Source: 2-02-FULL-45-10 sp046590235 (lineage in GTDB: Bacteria > Patescibacteriota > Patescibacteriia > Magasanikbacterales > GWA2-37-8). From it: a stretch of 50,680 nucleotides of DNA. Location: positions 1-50,680 of the forward strand of contig JBKJTY010000011.1 in assembly GCA_046590235.1 (NCBI GenBank), given 5' to 3'. The notes beneath the pieces are model-generated. The model saw only the letters and a program-made list of their open reading frames with translations, made no database searches and had not been told where the DNA came from. Both the position numbers and the translations under genes were made by a program. Below, one piece after another: positions 1-7,542 of the stretch. Position 1 is the stretch's first letter. Each line of letters opens with the position of its first letter.

Positions 1-66
1 CGCGAAGGCGGGAATCCAGGACACGGTACGTTGGTATCCTAGATTCCCGCCTTCGCGGGAATGACA
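1..66. repeat. REP-like palindromic repeat, family 1, cut by the window edge
   Basis: Two inverted arms are visible, GCGAAGGCGGGAATCCAGGA on the left and its complement TCCCGCCTTCGCGGGAATGACA on the right (read in two parts, about 43-64). The left end lacks the usual TGTCATTCCC only because the window starts inside it. The same family occurs at 2749-2822, 4751-5126 and 24077-24151. It lies just upstream of the PGI/PMI gene. Confidence 0.9.
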
Positions 67-79
67 ATAATTTACCCCT

Positions 80-1147
80 ATGAATATTGATAAAGTTGAA
101 GAAATTGAAAAGCTCGATTCTAAAAACATGCTTGGCAGCTTAGAACTCCTTGGTGAGCAAATCAAACAGATAGTAATGCAAGCAGATTCAGTGCGTATCC
201 CAAAGTCCTATGCAAATTGTACGAACATTGTTGTCTTAGGAATGGGTGGGTCAACACTCGGGTCACATATTATCAAAAGTGTTTTTGATGCTGAGCTTGA
301 AGTGCCATTTGAAATCGTGAATGGTTACCAAGTTCCACAATTTGCTAATAAAAATACGCTTGTCCTTGTTTCCAGCTATTCTGGTACAACTGAAGAGCCG
401 CTCCTAGCCATGCTTGAAGCAAAAAAACGTGGCTGTAAATTAATGGTTATAACTTCTGGTGGTGAATTGGCAAAGCGCGCAAAAAAACAGAAAATTCCAG
501 CGCTACTCTTCACGACAATAAATAATCCTTGCGGCTCACCGCGCATGGGTCTTGGCTATTCCATCGTCGGGCAGATGATCATGTTTGCTCTCGCTGGATT
601 TATCGATTTAGATGACCGCACATTGTTGCAGATTTTAAATACAATTACCCAAGCAGATCATGTATTTGGTGTAGATACCAAAGCAGTAAATAACCCAGCA
701 AAACAAATCGCCCAAAAACTCGAGCACCGCAGTGTTTGGTATGTTGCTTCAGGTCATTTAGCTGGCAGTGTTCACACAGCTGCGAACCAGCTTAACGAAA
801 ATGCTAAGCATTTTGGTGGTTCATTTTTAATCCCGGAATTAAACCATCATTTAATTGAAGGTTTACAGTACCCAAAGACAAACGCAGAAAACTTGGCATT
901 CATCATGATCGAATCAAAACTCTATGATAAGAAAGTACAGAAGCGTTTTGAGGTCACTAAAGAAGTGTTAAAGAAAAATAAAATCTTCTTCGCTGTCTAT
1001 ACTTGTGTCAGTAAAACTAAATTACATCAAGCAATGGAATGCTTAGTCTTAAGCAGTTATATTAGTTTTTACTTAGCGATGGTAGAAGAAATTGATCCGA
1101 CAGCAATTCCGTTTGTCGATTTCTTAAAGAAAGAGCTTAAAAAATAA
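80..1147 (+). CDS. Bifunctional phosphoglucose/phosphomannose isomerase
   Basis: Likely interconverts glucose-6-P or mannose-6-P with fructose-6-P in the cytoplasm, feeding glycolysis and nucleotide-sugar synthesis. The 355-residue length fits the archaeal/bacterial PGI/PMI family. Residues 54-58 (GMGGS) and 98-106 (SSYSGTTEE) are the SIS sugar-phosphate motifs. PRMGLGY near 154-160 and the NENAK plus PELNHH stretch near 260-280 match the conserved C-terminal domain of this family. The start follows the family 1 repeat by 14 bp and has no clear SD. It opens a close-packed run with the zincin-like gene and glycosyltransferases, which suggests supply of mannose or glucose precursors for glycans. 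Assignment is by motif recall, without alignment. Confidence 0.9.
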   Translation: MNIDKVEEIEKLDSKNMLGSLELLGEQIKQIVMQADSVRIPKSYANCTNIVVLGMGGSTLGSHIIKSVFDAELEVPFEIVNGYQVPQFANKNTLVLVSSYSGTTEEPLLAMLEAKKRGCKLMVITSGGELAKRAKKQKIPALLFTTINNPCGSPRMGLGYSIVGQMIMFALAGFIDLDDRTLLQILNTITQADHVFGVDTKAVNNPAKQIAQKLEHRSVWYVASGHLAGSVHTAANQLNENAKHFGGSFLIPELNHHLIEGLQYPKTNAENLAFIMIESKLYDKKVQKRFEVTKEVLKKNKIFFAVYTCVSKTKLHQAMECLVLSSYISFYLAMVEEIDPTAIPFVDFLKKELKK

Positions 1148-1152
1148 ATAAT

Positions 1153-1881
1153 ATGGTTGAGCGTTACTCCCCGTATGGTTTAGAAGAGGACAAACGCATA
1201 CAAGAAGCGTTTAAAAGCGATGAAGCTGAAAATGCTATTCGATTTCGTTTTGACAATGTCGCGCTCATGAAGAGGGAGAATGAAAAAAGTGATACGTTTG
1301 AACTAGTTAAAGAGTTGATGCCGTATTGTTCCAAAGTATTTTCGCAAAAAATCGCTATCAGAGTAGCTGGTTCCGAAGGTATTATGGGGAAAGGGTCAAA
1401 TAGTTCGCATGGTGACTTTGATGAAATTAAAATTGAGGCAATGCACCAAAATATGGACGAAGCGCCTGATTATATTTTTCATGAATTAGGACACAGTCTT
1501 GAAAAAGTCATGAAAAAAGTTGCAAAAGAAAAAAACTTGTCATTACCAAAAGACACTACCCACCAATCGTGGGCAGATTTATGTGCGTGCTTCGTTCTGC
1601 GACCTGAAATGTTCGCGCGACACGCTGATATCTTAGTACAGGAAACGTTTAAATGCTTAGAAATAGTTTTTGAAAAAGCAGACTTGCCCGCGCTCCGTAA
1701 AAAAATTACGGAATTAGTAGAGCGGATAAAACAAAAAGAGATAGAAAATTATGTAAAAATTCGTGAACAAATACCAGCATTTGAACTGCCAGAATGGATG
1801 CAGGATGGGTATGTTTATAAACCTTTTACCGATAGAGGCTTTGAGGATTTATTACAACAGTCTGCGCAATTAGAAAAATAA
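1153..1881 (+). CDS. Putative zincin-like metalloprotein (HELGH motif)
   Basis: This 242-residue protein has no signal peptide and no membrane segment. The sequence FHELGHSLEK places a zinc-binding HExxH motif at residues 110-114, and about 27 residues later ADLCACFVLRPEMF resembles the short helix that often follows in zincins and carries the third ligand or a Met-turn-like element. The N-terminal part is charged and helical. It starts 5 bp after the isomerase stop and ends 3 bp before a glycosyltransferase, so it is probably co-transcribed with both. A peptidase activity is inferred from one motif only; the substrate is unknown, and a structural metal-binding role is possible. Confidence 0.55.
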   Translation: MVERYSPYGLEEDKRIQEAFKSDEAENAIRFRFDNVALMKRENEKSDTFELVKELMPYCSKVFSQKIAIRVAGSEGIMGKGSNSSHGDFDEIKIEAMHQNMDEAPDYIFHELGHSLEKVMKKVAKEKNLSLPKDTTHQSWADLCACFVLRPEMFARHADILVQETFKCLEIVFEKADLPALRKKITELVERIKQKEIENYVKIREQIPAFELPEWMQDGYVYKPFTDRGFEDLLQQSAQLEK

Positions 1882-1884
1882 TGT

Positions 1885-2736
1885 ATGGACGTTTCAGTAA
1901 TTACGGTCACTTGGAACTCAGCTGGTAAAATCGCTGAACAAATTCGCTCTGTAGAGAAAGCGTTTGTTAAGCGTACCTATGAAGAGTTTGTGGTGGATAA
2001 TGCGTCATCAGATGGCACTGCTGCTATGGTGGAAAGAGATTTTCCACTTGTTAAATTAATGTCTCAAGCACGTAATCGAGGGTTTGGTGCAGCAAATAAC
2101 GAAGCTGCACGACGAGCGCAAGGGAAGTACTTATTATTTCTGAATCCAGATATGCGTTTGGAAGCGGGGAGTCTCGATAAAATCTGTGATTGGATGGATA
2201 ACCGTCCAAAGGCGGGGATTGTCAGTTGTAAATTAGTAAATGAAAAAGGACAAGTAAATAAAGATGCGCTGCCTCGCCGATTTCCAACCTTAAAAGACCA
2301 ACTAATAATTCTTTTAAAACTCCATCATTTCTTCCCAAAATTACTTAACGATTATTTGTTTAGTGATTTCAATCCTGAAAAAGAACAAATGGTCGACAGT
2401 GTGCGCGGATCGTTCATGCTCATGCGCCGTGAAGTTTACCAACAGCTTGGCTGGGCTTTTGACCCTCGTTATTTTATTTGGTTTGAAGATGTTGATGTTT
2501 GCCGTGAAGTCTGGCGCCTCGATTACGCTGTCATGTACACGCCAATTATCAGCGCTGTAGATTATGTCGGCCAAAGCTTTAACCAACGCCCTTCTGTCTG
2601 GAAACAAAAACAATTTTCCGCGAGCATGCTCATCTACTTTAAGAAGTGGGGGCCAGGCTATGCGGCTTTCATGGTGGCCGTGGCGCGACCAATAGGTATT
2701 GCGCTCGTTTGGTTACATTCAAAATTTAAAAAATAA
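1885..2736 (+). CDS. GT2-family glycosyltransferase (first of four)
   Basis: Likely transfers a nucleotide-activated sugar to an envelope glycan at the inner face of the membrane. The GT-A fold signatures are clear: VSVITVTWNS at 3-12, VDNASSDGT at 37-45, NRGFGAANN at 64-72, the metal-binding NPD at 87-89, and a FEDVDVC acceptor-side motif near residue 200. A hydrophobic C-terminal stretch may associate with the membrane. The length of 283 residues is ordinary for rhamnosyltransferase-like GT2 proteins. The start is 3 bp after the zincin-like gene. It is one of four different GT2 genes between 1.9 and 6.2 kb, as in a polysaccharide locus. Donor and acceptor cannot be read from sequence. Confidence 0.85.
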   Translation: MDVSVITVTWNSAGKIAEQIRSVEKAFVKRTYEEFVVDNASSDGTAAMVERDFPLVKLMSQARNRGFGAANNEAARRAQGKYLLFLNPDMRLEAGSLDKICDWMDNRPKAGIVSCKLVNEKGQVNKDALPRRFPTLKDQLIILLKLHHFFPKLLNDYLFSDFNPEKEQMVDSVRGSFMLMRREVYQQLGWAFDPRYFIWFEDVDVCREVWRLDYAVMYTPIISAVDYVGQSFNQRPSVWKQKQFSASMLIYFKKWGPGYAAFMVAVARPIGIALVWLHSKFKK

Positions 2737-2748
2737 AGTTAGCAACGG

Positions 2749-2822
2749 TGTCATTCCCGCGAAGGCGGGAATCCAGGACACCCAACATCGTATCCTGGAT
2801 CCCCGCCTTCGCGGGGATGACA
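2749..2822. repeat. REP-like palindromic repeat, family 1
   Basis: This 74-bp inverted repeat begins TGTCATTCCCGCGAAGGCGG and ends with the complement CCGCCTTCGCGGGGATGACA, with the inner arms ATCCAGGA and TCCTGGAT. The short centre is not conserved between copies. It sits between two glycosyltransferase genes and is translated in frame by the longest open frame upstream of the next gene, giving VIPAKAGIQ and RLRGDD, the usual artefact of this repeat. Confidence 0.92.
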
Positions 2823-2851
2823 AATTGGCGCAACCCAAGCAATTCACTATT

Positions 2852-3892
2852 ATGTCTAAAGTAATCGTACAATTAGTCACTTGGAATGGCGCTGCGTATA
2901 TCCCGTATCTTTTTGCATCGTTAAAAAATCAAACTTCCAAAGATTGGGAGTTATTTATTTTGGATAATAATTCCAGTGATAATACAGTTGCCGCAATTGA
3001 CGAGGCCTTGAAAGATTTCCCAGTACCAACTCAATTTATAAAAGGTGAAGAAAATCTTGGTTTTGCAAAAGGCCACAATGTACTTTATAAAAAATCTACA
3101 GCGCCCTACGTTCTTCTACTCAACCAAGATGTGTACCTGACTAATGATTGTATTGCGTCGTTGGGATTATTCTTAGATGCTCATGATGACGTTTCAGCTG
3201 TGTCGCCACGTCTCATGCGCTGGCAATTTGATATTGCTGATAGCAACCTCCATAAGAGTTTTACCAACGACATCGACGCGATTGGTTTAAAAGTATTTCG
3301 TAATAGGCGTGTTATTGAACAGTACACCAAACAGTATTGGGGAAGCCTTTCCATGCAGCTACCTAAAGAGTTGGAAGTTTTTGGCGTCTCTGGAGCATTC
3401 CCAATGTATCGCAGAAGCACGGTAGACTCAGTGGCCTATGCTGATGGTGGTATTTTCGATGAATCCTACGTGGCATATAAAGAAGATATGGATTTAGCTT
3501 TTAGGTTGCAAGAAGCTGGTACAAGAGCTTACGTGCTTACCAATGTAGTAGCCTATCATGACCGCACCGGTGCAGGAGCGCTGGAACTCTCAGATCGCGC
3601 GGCTATAGCTAATAAACGAAAGCAGTCAAAATACGTGAGTTATCACAGCTACAAGAATCATCTTCGTACTTTGTATAAACATGAATACTGGCAGAACCTC
3701 CTCCTTGATCTTCCTTGGATTTTGTGGTATGAAATAAAGAAGTTTGGCTATTACTTTTTGCTCGACCGGGCCATTTTAAAAGGCTTAAAAGAGGTTTGGC
3801 AGGACAGAAAAAATTTGAATGAAAAAAGAAGTTTGATTAAAGCTAAGCGTGCCCTAAGCTGGAAAGCCATGCGCCGCTGGTGGACAGTATGA
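2852..3892 (+). CDS. GT2-family glycosyltransferase (second)
   Basis: A GT-A type sugar transferase, probably acting on envelope polysaccharide. Seen: VQLVTWNGA at 6-14, LDNNSSDNT at 37-45, ENLGFAKGHN at 67-76, the NQD metal-binding motif at 91-93, and a KEDMDLAFRL motif further on. I chose the ATG at 2852, giving 346 residues, because the open frame extends upstream to 2699 only by reading through the palindromic repeat. The C-terminal about 100 residues are basic and aromatic and could bind the membrane surface. The stop overlaps the start of the next glycosyltransferase (ATGA), which indicates translational coupling. Confidence 0.85.
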   Translation: MSKVIVQLVTWNGAAYIPYLFASLKNQTSKDWELFILDNNSSDNTVAAIDEALKDFPVPTQFIKGEENLGFAKGHNVLYKKSTAPYVLLLNQDVYLTNDCIASLGLFLDAHDDVSAVSPRLMRWQFDIADSNLHKSFTNDIDAIGLKVFRNRRVIEQYTKQYWGSLSMQLPKELEVFGVSGAFPMYRRSTVDSVAYADGGIFDESYVAYKEDMDLAFRLQEAGTRAYVLTNVVAYHDRTGAGALELSDRAAIANKRKQSKYVSYHSYKNHLRTLYKHEYWQNLLLDLPWILWYEIKKFGYYFLLDRAILKGLKEVWQDRKNLNEKRSLIKAKRALSWKAMRRWWTV

Positions 3893-4734
3893 CCGATATA
3901 AATATCGTATTTCTAAACTACTTCATGAAGGATGATATCCTCCATGCGGTCGAATCAGTTGTCAAAGATATTGCCAACTGTCCTTATAGCGTCCAAATCA
4001 CTGTTGCTGATAACTCCGAAAATAAAGATGGCATGAAAGAAGCGCTTATAAAAAAGTTCCCACAAGTTAGTTATGTTAACTGCGGTTGTAACATTGGTTT
4101 TGGAAAGGGGAATACTGTTGGTTTTAAATCCTGGACAGCCCGATATTATTTCGCTTTAAATCCCGATACAGAAATTATTGAAAATAGCCGCACTATCGAA
4201 CGTATCATTCGTTTCATGGATGAACACCCTAAGATTGGTGCAGTTGGTCCAAAACTTTTAAATCTCGACGGTTCACTTCAGTATACTTGTTTCCGTTTTG
4301 ATTTCCGCTCAATCCTGATTAAACCGTTCAAACACATTAACTGGGATAAAAAATACGCCTTTGTTAAAAAACACGCCAACCGACTGCTCATGAAAGATTT
4401 TGATCATGCCAGCACTCGACCGGTAGATTGGGTCCTTGGTGCCGCGATTGTCGTGCGCCAAGAAGTGGTGAACGAAATTGGCTGGTTTGATGAGCGTTAT
4501 TTCATGTATATGGAAGACGCTGACTGGTGCCACACCATGTGGGAGCACTCCTGGCCTGTCTATTATGTCCATGATATACTTGTCAAACATGCCCACGCCA
4601 GAGAATCCGCTAAGATTCCGGGTATTTTCAGGGCAATATTCAAAAATAAACTAGCTCGCATCCATGCCGCCAGCTGGCTTAAATATCTTTGGAAATGGCG
4701 GGGTAACCATAAATACTATGCACCACTCAGCTAA
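3889..4734 (+). CDS. GT2-family glycosyltransferase (third)
   Basis: A GT2 sugar transferase of 281 residues. Seen: INIVFLNYF at 4-12, ADNSENKDG at 40-48, CNIGFGKGN at 67-75, NPD at 91-93, and a YMEDADWCHTMW motif near residue 205. The ATG at 3889 forms an ATGA overlap with the previous stop; a GTG at 3880 is in frame and less likely. The last residues are encoded by a stretch that is repeated at the start of the glycosyltransferase at 5134 (see the direct repeats), so the end of this gene looks like one side of a target-site duplication. Specificity is unknown. Confidence 0.85.
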   Translation: MTDINIVFLNYFMKDDILHAVESVVKDIANCPYSVQITVADNSENKDGMKEALIKKFPQVSYVNCGCNIGFGKGNTVGFKSWTARYYFALNPDTEIIENSRTIERIIRFMDEHPKIGAVGPKLLNLDGSLQYTCFRFDFRSILIKPFKHINWDKKYAFVKKHANRLLMKDFDHASTRPVDWVLGAAIVVRQEVVNEIGWFDERYFMYMEDADWCHTMWEHSWPVYYVHDILVKHAHARESAKIPGIFRAIFKNKLARIHAASWLKYLWKWRGNHKYYAPLS

Positions 4735-4735
4735 A
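4717..4735. repeat. Left copy of a 19-bp direct repeat flanking the GIY-YIG element
   Basis: TATGCACCACTC followed by AG and CTAAA. The right copy at 5133-5151 reads TATGCACCACTC, TC, CTAAA, so 17 of 19 positions agree. The left copy contains the end of the third glycosyltransferase, the right copy contains the start codon of the fourth. It looks like a target-site duplication, although 15 bp separate the left copy from the inverted repeat. Confidence 0.6.
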
Positions 4736-4750
4736 AAGTGTGCGTGATGG

Positions 4751-5126
4751 TGTCATTCCCGCGAAGGCGGGAATCCAGGATACTCAACTATGCGACATAA
4801 TGGAAAATATTACGTTTATATTATAGCTAGTGAGAAAAACGGTACGCTATACATTGGGGTAACCAACGACCTCATAAAAAGAGTTTTCGAACACAAGAAT
4901 GGTAGTTATGAAGGTTTTTCAAAAGAAAATAAAGTAAGCAGTTTAGTTTATTACGAAGAGTTTAGGGAAATCGGTGATGCCATTACGCGTGAAAAACAAC
5001 TTAAAAAATGGAACCGTGCTTGGAAATTACGTTTGATTGAAAAAAATAATTACGCTTGGCGTGACTTGTATAATGAATTAAATCCTTTATAATGTATCCT
5101 GGATTCCCGCCTTCGCGGGAATGACA
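4751..5126 (+). mobile_element. 376-bp GIY-YIG element bounded by 33-bp perfect inverted repeats
   Basis: The left arm 4751-4783 begins TGTCATTCCCGCGAAGGCGG and ends CCAGGATAC. The right arm 5094-5126 is its exact reverse complement over all 33 bases. Each arm is a full half of a family 1 repeat and carries the inner palindrome ATTCCC-N8-GGGAAT. The interior is almost entirely one ORF for a GIY-YIG nuclease: six bases before the start codon and one base after the stop. Near-perfect 19-bp direct repeats lie outside it. The organisation is that of a small autonomous transposable or homing element whose termini are the common solo repeats of this genome. The mechanism is inference. Confidence 0.7.
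4790..5092 (+). CDS. Small GIY-YIG nuclease encoded inside a palindromic repeat
   Basis: The 100-residue protein consists of a single GIY-YIG domain of the stand-alone UPF0213/COG2827 type. The first strand reads YYVYIIA (7-13), the YIG motif is at 21-23 in LYIGVTNDL, the conserved Arg follows at 31, and the catalytic-type Glu lies at 69 in TREKQLKKWNRAWK. The C-terminal WRDLY is typical of the family. There is no extra DNA-binding domain. The ATG has no SD and lies six bases inside the left inverted repeat. Known GIY-YIG enzymes cut DNA (UvrC, homing endonucleases); that this one nicks or cuts at the flanking repeats is inference from its position. Confidence 0.88.
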   Translation: MRHNGKYYVYIIASEKNGTLYIGVTNDLIKRVFEHKNGSYEGFSKENKVSSLVYYEEFREIGDAITREKQLKKWNRAWKLRLIEKNNYAWRDLYNELNPL

Positions 5127-5132
5127 CAATTG

Positions 5133-5151
5133 TATGCACCACTCTCCTAAA
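5133..5151. repeat. Right copy of the 19-bp direct repeat flanking the GIY-YIG element
   Basis: TATGCACCACTC, TC, CTAAA, matching the copy at 4717-4735 at 17 of 19 positions. It begins six bases after the right inverted repeat and includes the start codon of the fourth glycosyltransferase. Confidence 0.6.
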
Positions 5152-6231
5152 GTCGCGATCATCTATTTATCATTCTATTCAGAACCGTATATTAACGACG
5201 TTGTTTCTGCTTTGAAAAAAATTACTTACCCAAAGGATAAGGTGGAGCTTATTATCGTTGATAATCCACATCCAAAATACGGTAGTTCAGTCCGCTACTT
5301 AGAGGAAAATGTTATGCCGCTTTCCGGTAGTGAATTGCCGCATGTAACACTTTTACCGCAGAAAGAAAATCTTGGTTTTGCTGGTGGAAATAATGTCGGT
5401 ATCAAATGGGCGCTTGATAATGGTTTTGATTATATTTATTTACACAATAATGACGGCTTTGTCGCGGCAGATTTCCTTGAGCCGCTCGTTAAGGCTGTTC
5501 AAGAAGATGAGACGATCGGTGTTGTCCAGTCGCTTATCCTCATGCACCCAGAAACTGATCTCGTTAACACTGCGGGCAACAAATACCATTATCTTGGTAT
5601 GGCATATTGCGGTGATTTCCGTGTTAATAAAAATGCACTCCAATTACCAGCTGTTAAAAAAGTTAATTATGCGAGTGGGGCAGGTTGTTTGCTCCGAGCA
5701 GATTTACTAAAAAAATATGGTCCATGGGATGAGGATTATTTCTTGTACCATGAAGATGTTGAGTATAGTTATCGTTTGAAAGCGGTTGGGTACAGTGCAG
5801 CGGTTGCTCGTGATTCAATTTTTTTTCATAAATATGCTTTTGGACGAACGGCACAAAAATTCTTCTTTATTGAACGAAATCGAGTCGGGGTCCTCTTAAC
5901 TTTTTACAAATGGCCGACATTGGTACTTATCTTGCCAATGTTTATCATCCTTGAAATTGGTTTACTATTATTCTCTGTTAAGGGTCATTGGTTTACATCA
6001 AAAATTAAGGCATACTTCTATTGGTTGAACCCAGGCAATTGGTCCATGTGGGCTAAAAAGCGCGCCACTGTGCAAAACATGCGTACAGTTCCGGATAGCA
6101 TGTTACTCTCTGACGCCGTGGGGGATGTTAACTTTAATGACAGTTCAGTAAAAAACCCATTGTTAACCTATATTGGCAACCCCCTTATGTCTATCTATTG
6201 GGCGGTTGTAAAACGATTATTATTTTGGTAG
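5134..6231 (+). CDS. GT2-family glycosyltransferase with C-terminal membrane segment (fourth)
   Basis: A 365-residue GT2 transferase. Seen: VAIIYLSFY at 7-15, IIVDNPHPK at 40-48, ENLGFAGGNN at 78-87, HNND at 104-107 in the place of the usual NPD/DXD, a YHEDVEYSYRLK motif near 205, and a strongly hydrophobic segment around 262-282 that should anchor it in the membrane. The start codon lies within the right copy of the 19-bp direct repeat. Before insertion of the GIY-YIG element this start probably overlapped the end of the previous gene, because an ATG CAC CAC frame is still present at 4718. Donor sugar and acceptor are unknown. Confidence 0.85.
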   Translation: MHHSPKVAIIYLSFYSEPYINDVVSALKKITYPKDKVELIIVDNPHPKYGSSVRYLEENVMPLSGSELPHVTLLPQKENLGFAGGNNVGIKWALDNGFDYIYLHNNDGFVAADFLEPLVKAVQEDETIGVVQSLILMHPETDLVNTAGNKYHYLGMAYCGDFRVNKNALQLPAVKKVNYASGAGCLLRADLLKKYGPWDEDYFLYHEDVEYSYRLKAVGYSAAVARDSIFFHKYAFGRTAQKFFFIERNRVGVLLTFYKWPTLVLILPMFIILEIGLLLFSVKGHWFTSKIKAYFYWLNPGNWSMWAKKRATVQNMRTVPDSMLLSDAVGDVNFNDSSVKNPLLTYIGNPLMSIYWAVVKRLLFW

Positions 6232-6242
6232 GGTACTAAAAT

Positions 6243-6332
6243 TGTCATTCTGAGCGCAGCGAAGGATCTTCCTCTTAGTCAAATTACAGTAAAATGGATA
6301 ATAGGAAGATCCTTCGGTTCCTCAGGATGACA
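6243..6332. repeat. Palindromic repeat, family 2
   Basis: The 90-bp unit begins TGTCATTCTGAGCGCAGCGA, has inner arms GAAGGATCTTCCTCTT and AATAGGAAGATCCTTCG, and ends CTCAGGATGACA. A second copy is at 22872-22966. The outer hexamers TGTCAT and ATGACA are the same as in family 1. A -10-like TATACA at 6335-6340 follows directly, just ahead of the next gene. Confidence 0.88.
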
Positions 6333-6345
6333 TCTATACACTTAT

Positions 6346-7428
6346 ATGCAAATCAAAAAAGCCATTTTAACGGGGGGTGGTCGGGCAACTCGTTTACGTC
6401 CGATTACAAGTACAATTAATAAGCACCTTATCCCATTGGCTAATAAGCCGATGATTTTTCACGCTATCGATAAAGCGGTGGAAGCAGGTGTGACAGAAAT
6501 TTTCATCAATACTAATCCAGGTGAAACACAACTCCAAAAGGCCATCGGTGATGGAGGGCATTGGGGGATTAAAATTGAATTCTTTGAGCAAACTGGTGGT
6601 CCGCAAGGTATCGCACACGTGGTTAAGTGTGCGGAAAAGTTTATCGGCGGCGACCCGTTCATGTTCTACTTATCAGATAATATTACACTTGGCAGCTTAA
6701 GACCGCTCTTCGAGCAATTTGATAAAGAAAACCTCGATTGCATGTTGGCATTTGCGAAGGTGGCAGACCCGCAGCGTTTTGGTGTGCCAGTATTTTCTGA
6801 AAAAGGGGAATTGGTAGAAATGCTTGAAAAACCAAGTAATCCACCAAACAATTTTGCACAAACTGGTATTTATCTCTATAGCTCACCGGCATATTTTGAA
6901 GCCTTTGATCATATTAAAAAGAGTGTTCGTGGTGAATACGAAATTTCTGATATCAACACCTACTTATTAAAGAATAGTTTTAAAGTCGGTTGGAAAGAAA
7001 TCACTGGTTTTTGGAAAGATACAGGTCAATCAAATGATTTACTCCTGACTAACAAGCTCCTTATGGACGAGCTCAATCTTGATCAGTTCAAGCGTCAGGG
7101 GACAGCCGACCCGGGAACGGTAATTGAAGGCAAGGTCCATTTCGGTGTTGGTACAACTATTGGTAAGAATGTTACTTTGCGTGGTCCAGTTCTCATTGGT
7201 GAAAACTGTAATTTAGAAAATTGCATTATTGGCCCTTATGTAGCACTTGGTAGCGGGTCAACTGTAAAAGAAGCTACGATTGAAGAGTCATTAATCTTTA
7301 ATAATGCGACGATTACAAAAAAATTAAAATTAAAACAAAGTATTCTAGGTGAAAGCGTTTCCATTAAGGAAAAGCCAAGTGAAGAATCCGGTATGATTAT
7401 CGGGGACTATACTTCAATGCACATCTAA
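6346..7428 (+). CDS. Sugar-1-phosphate nucleotidyltransferase, long RmlA-like form
   Basis: Likely makes an NDP-sugar (dTDP-glucose is the usual product of this form) from sugar-1-P and NTP. The N-terminal domain carries the nucleotide-binding motif GGGRATRLRP at 10-19, the KP pair in LANKPM, a YLSDN metal-site motif near 105-109, and EKPSNPP near 162. Residues from about 245 to 350 are a left-handed beta-helix of hexapeptide-like repeats (GTVIEGKVHFG, GTTIGKNV), the feature of long RmlA proteins of about 350-360 residues. No rmlB, rmlC or rmlD is next to it, so substrate assignment stays open; glucose and mannose activation are both possible. A strong terminator follows. Confidence 0.85.
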   Translation: MQIKKAILTGGGRATRLRPITSTINKHLIPLANKPMIFHAIDKAVEAGVTEIFINTNPGETQLQKAIGDGGHWGIKIEFFEQTGGPQGIAHVVKCAEKFIGGDPFMFYLSDNITLGSLRPLFEQFDKENLDCMLAFAKVADPQRFGVPVFSEKGELVEMLEKPSNPPNNFAQTGIYLYSSPAYFEAFDHIKKSVRGEYEISDINTYLLKNSFKVGWKEITGFWKDTGQSNDLLLTNKLLMDELNLDQFKRQGTADPGTVIEGKVHFGVGTTIGKNVTLRGPVLIGENCNLENCIIGPYVALGSGSTVKEATIEESLIFNNATITKKLKLKQSILGESVSIKEKPSEESGMIIGDYTSMHI

Positions 7429-7447
7429 AAATATAGTTAATTACAGT

Positions 7448-7474
7448 AAAGAAGGCCGCTCGGCCTTCTTTTTT
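7448..7474 (+). terminator. Intrinsic terminator after the nucleotidyltransferase
   Basis: AAGAAGGCCG and CGGCCTTCTT form a stem with a two-base loop, followed by a run of T. It ends the glycan operon. Confidence 0.92.
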
Positions 7475-7542
7475 AATGTGTAAGCAGAACTCCGCCGTAA
7501 CGTCACTTAGTAATAAGATTTTAACCTTTTTATTTACACGAT

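Noticed and set aside
2699..2851. N-terminal extension of the second glycosyltransferase containing VIPAKAGIQ and RLRGDD
   Set aside because: It is the translated palindromic repeat, a well-known annotation artefact; the homologous start is ATG 2852.
2744..2851. Target-site duplication around the solo family 1 repeat
   Set aside because: I compared the flanks and found no convincing direct repeat; the same holds for 24077-24151, so only the GIY-YIG copy shows one.
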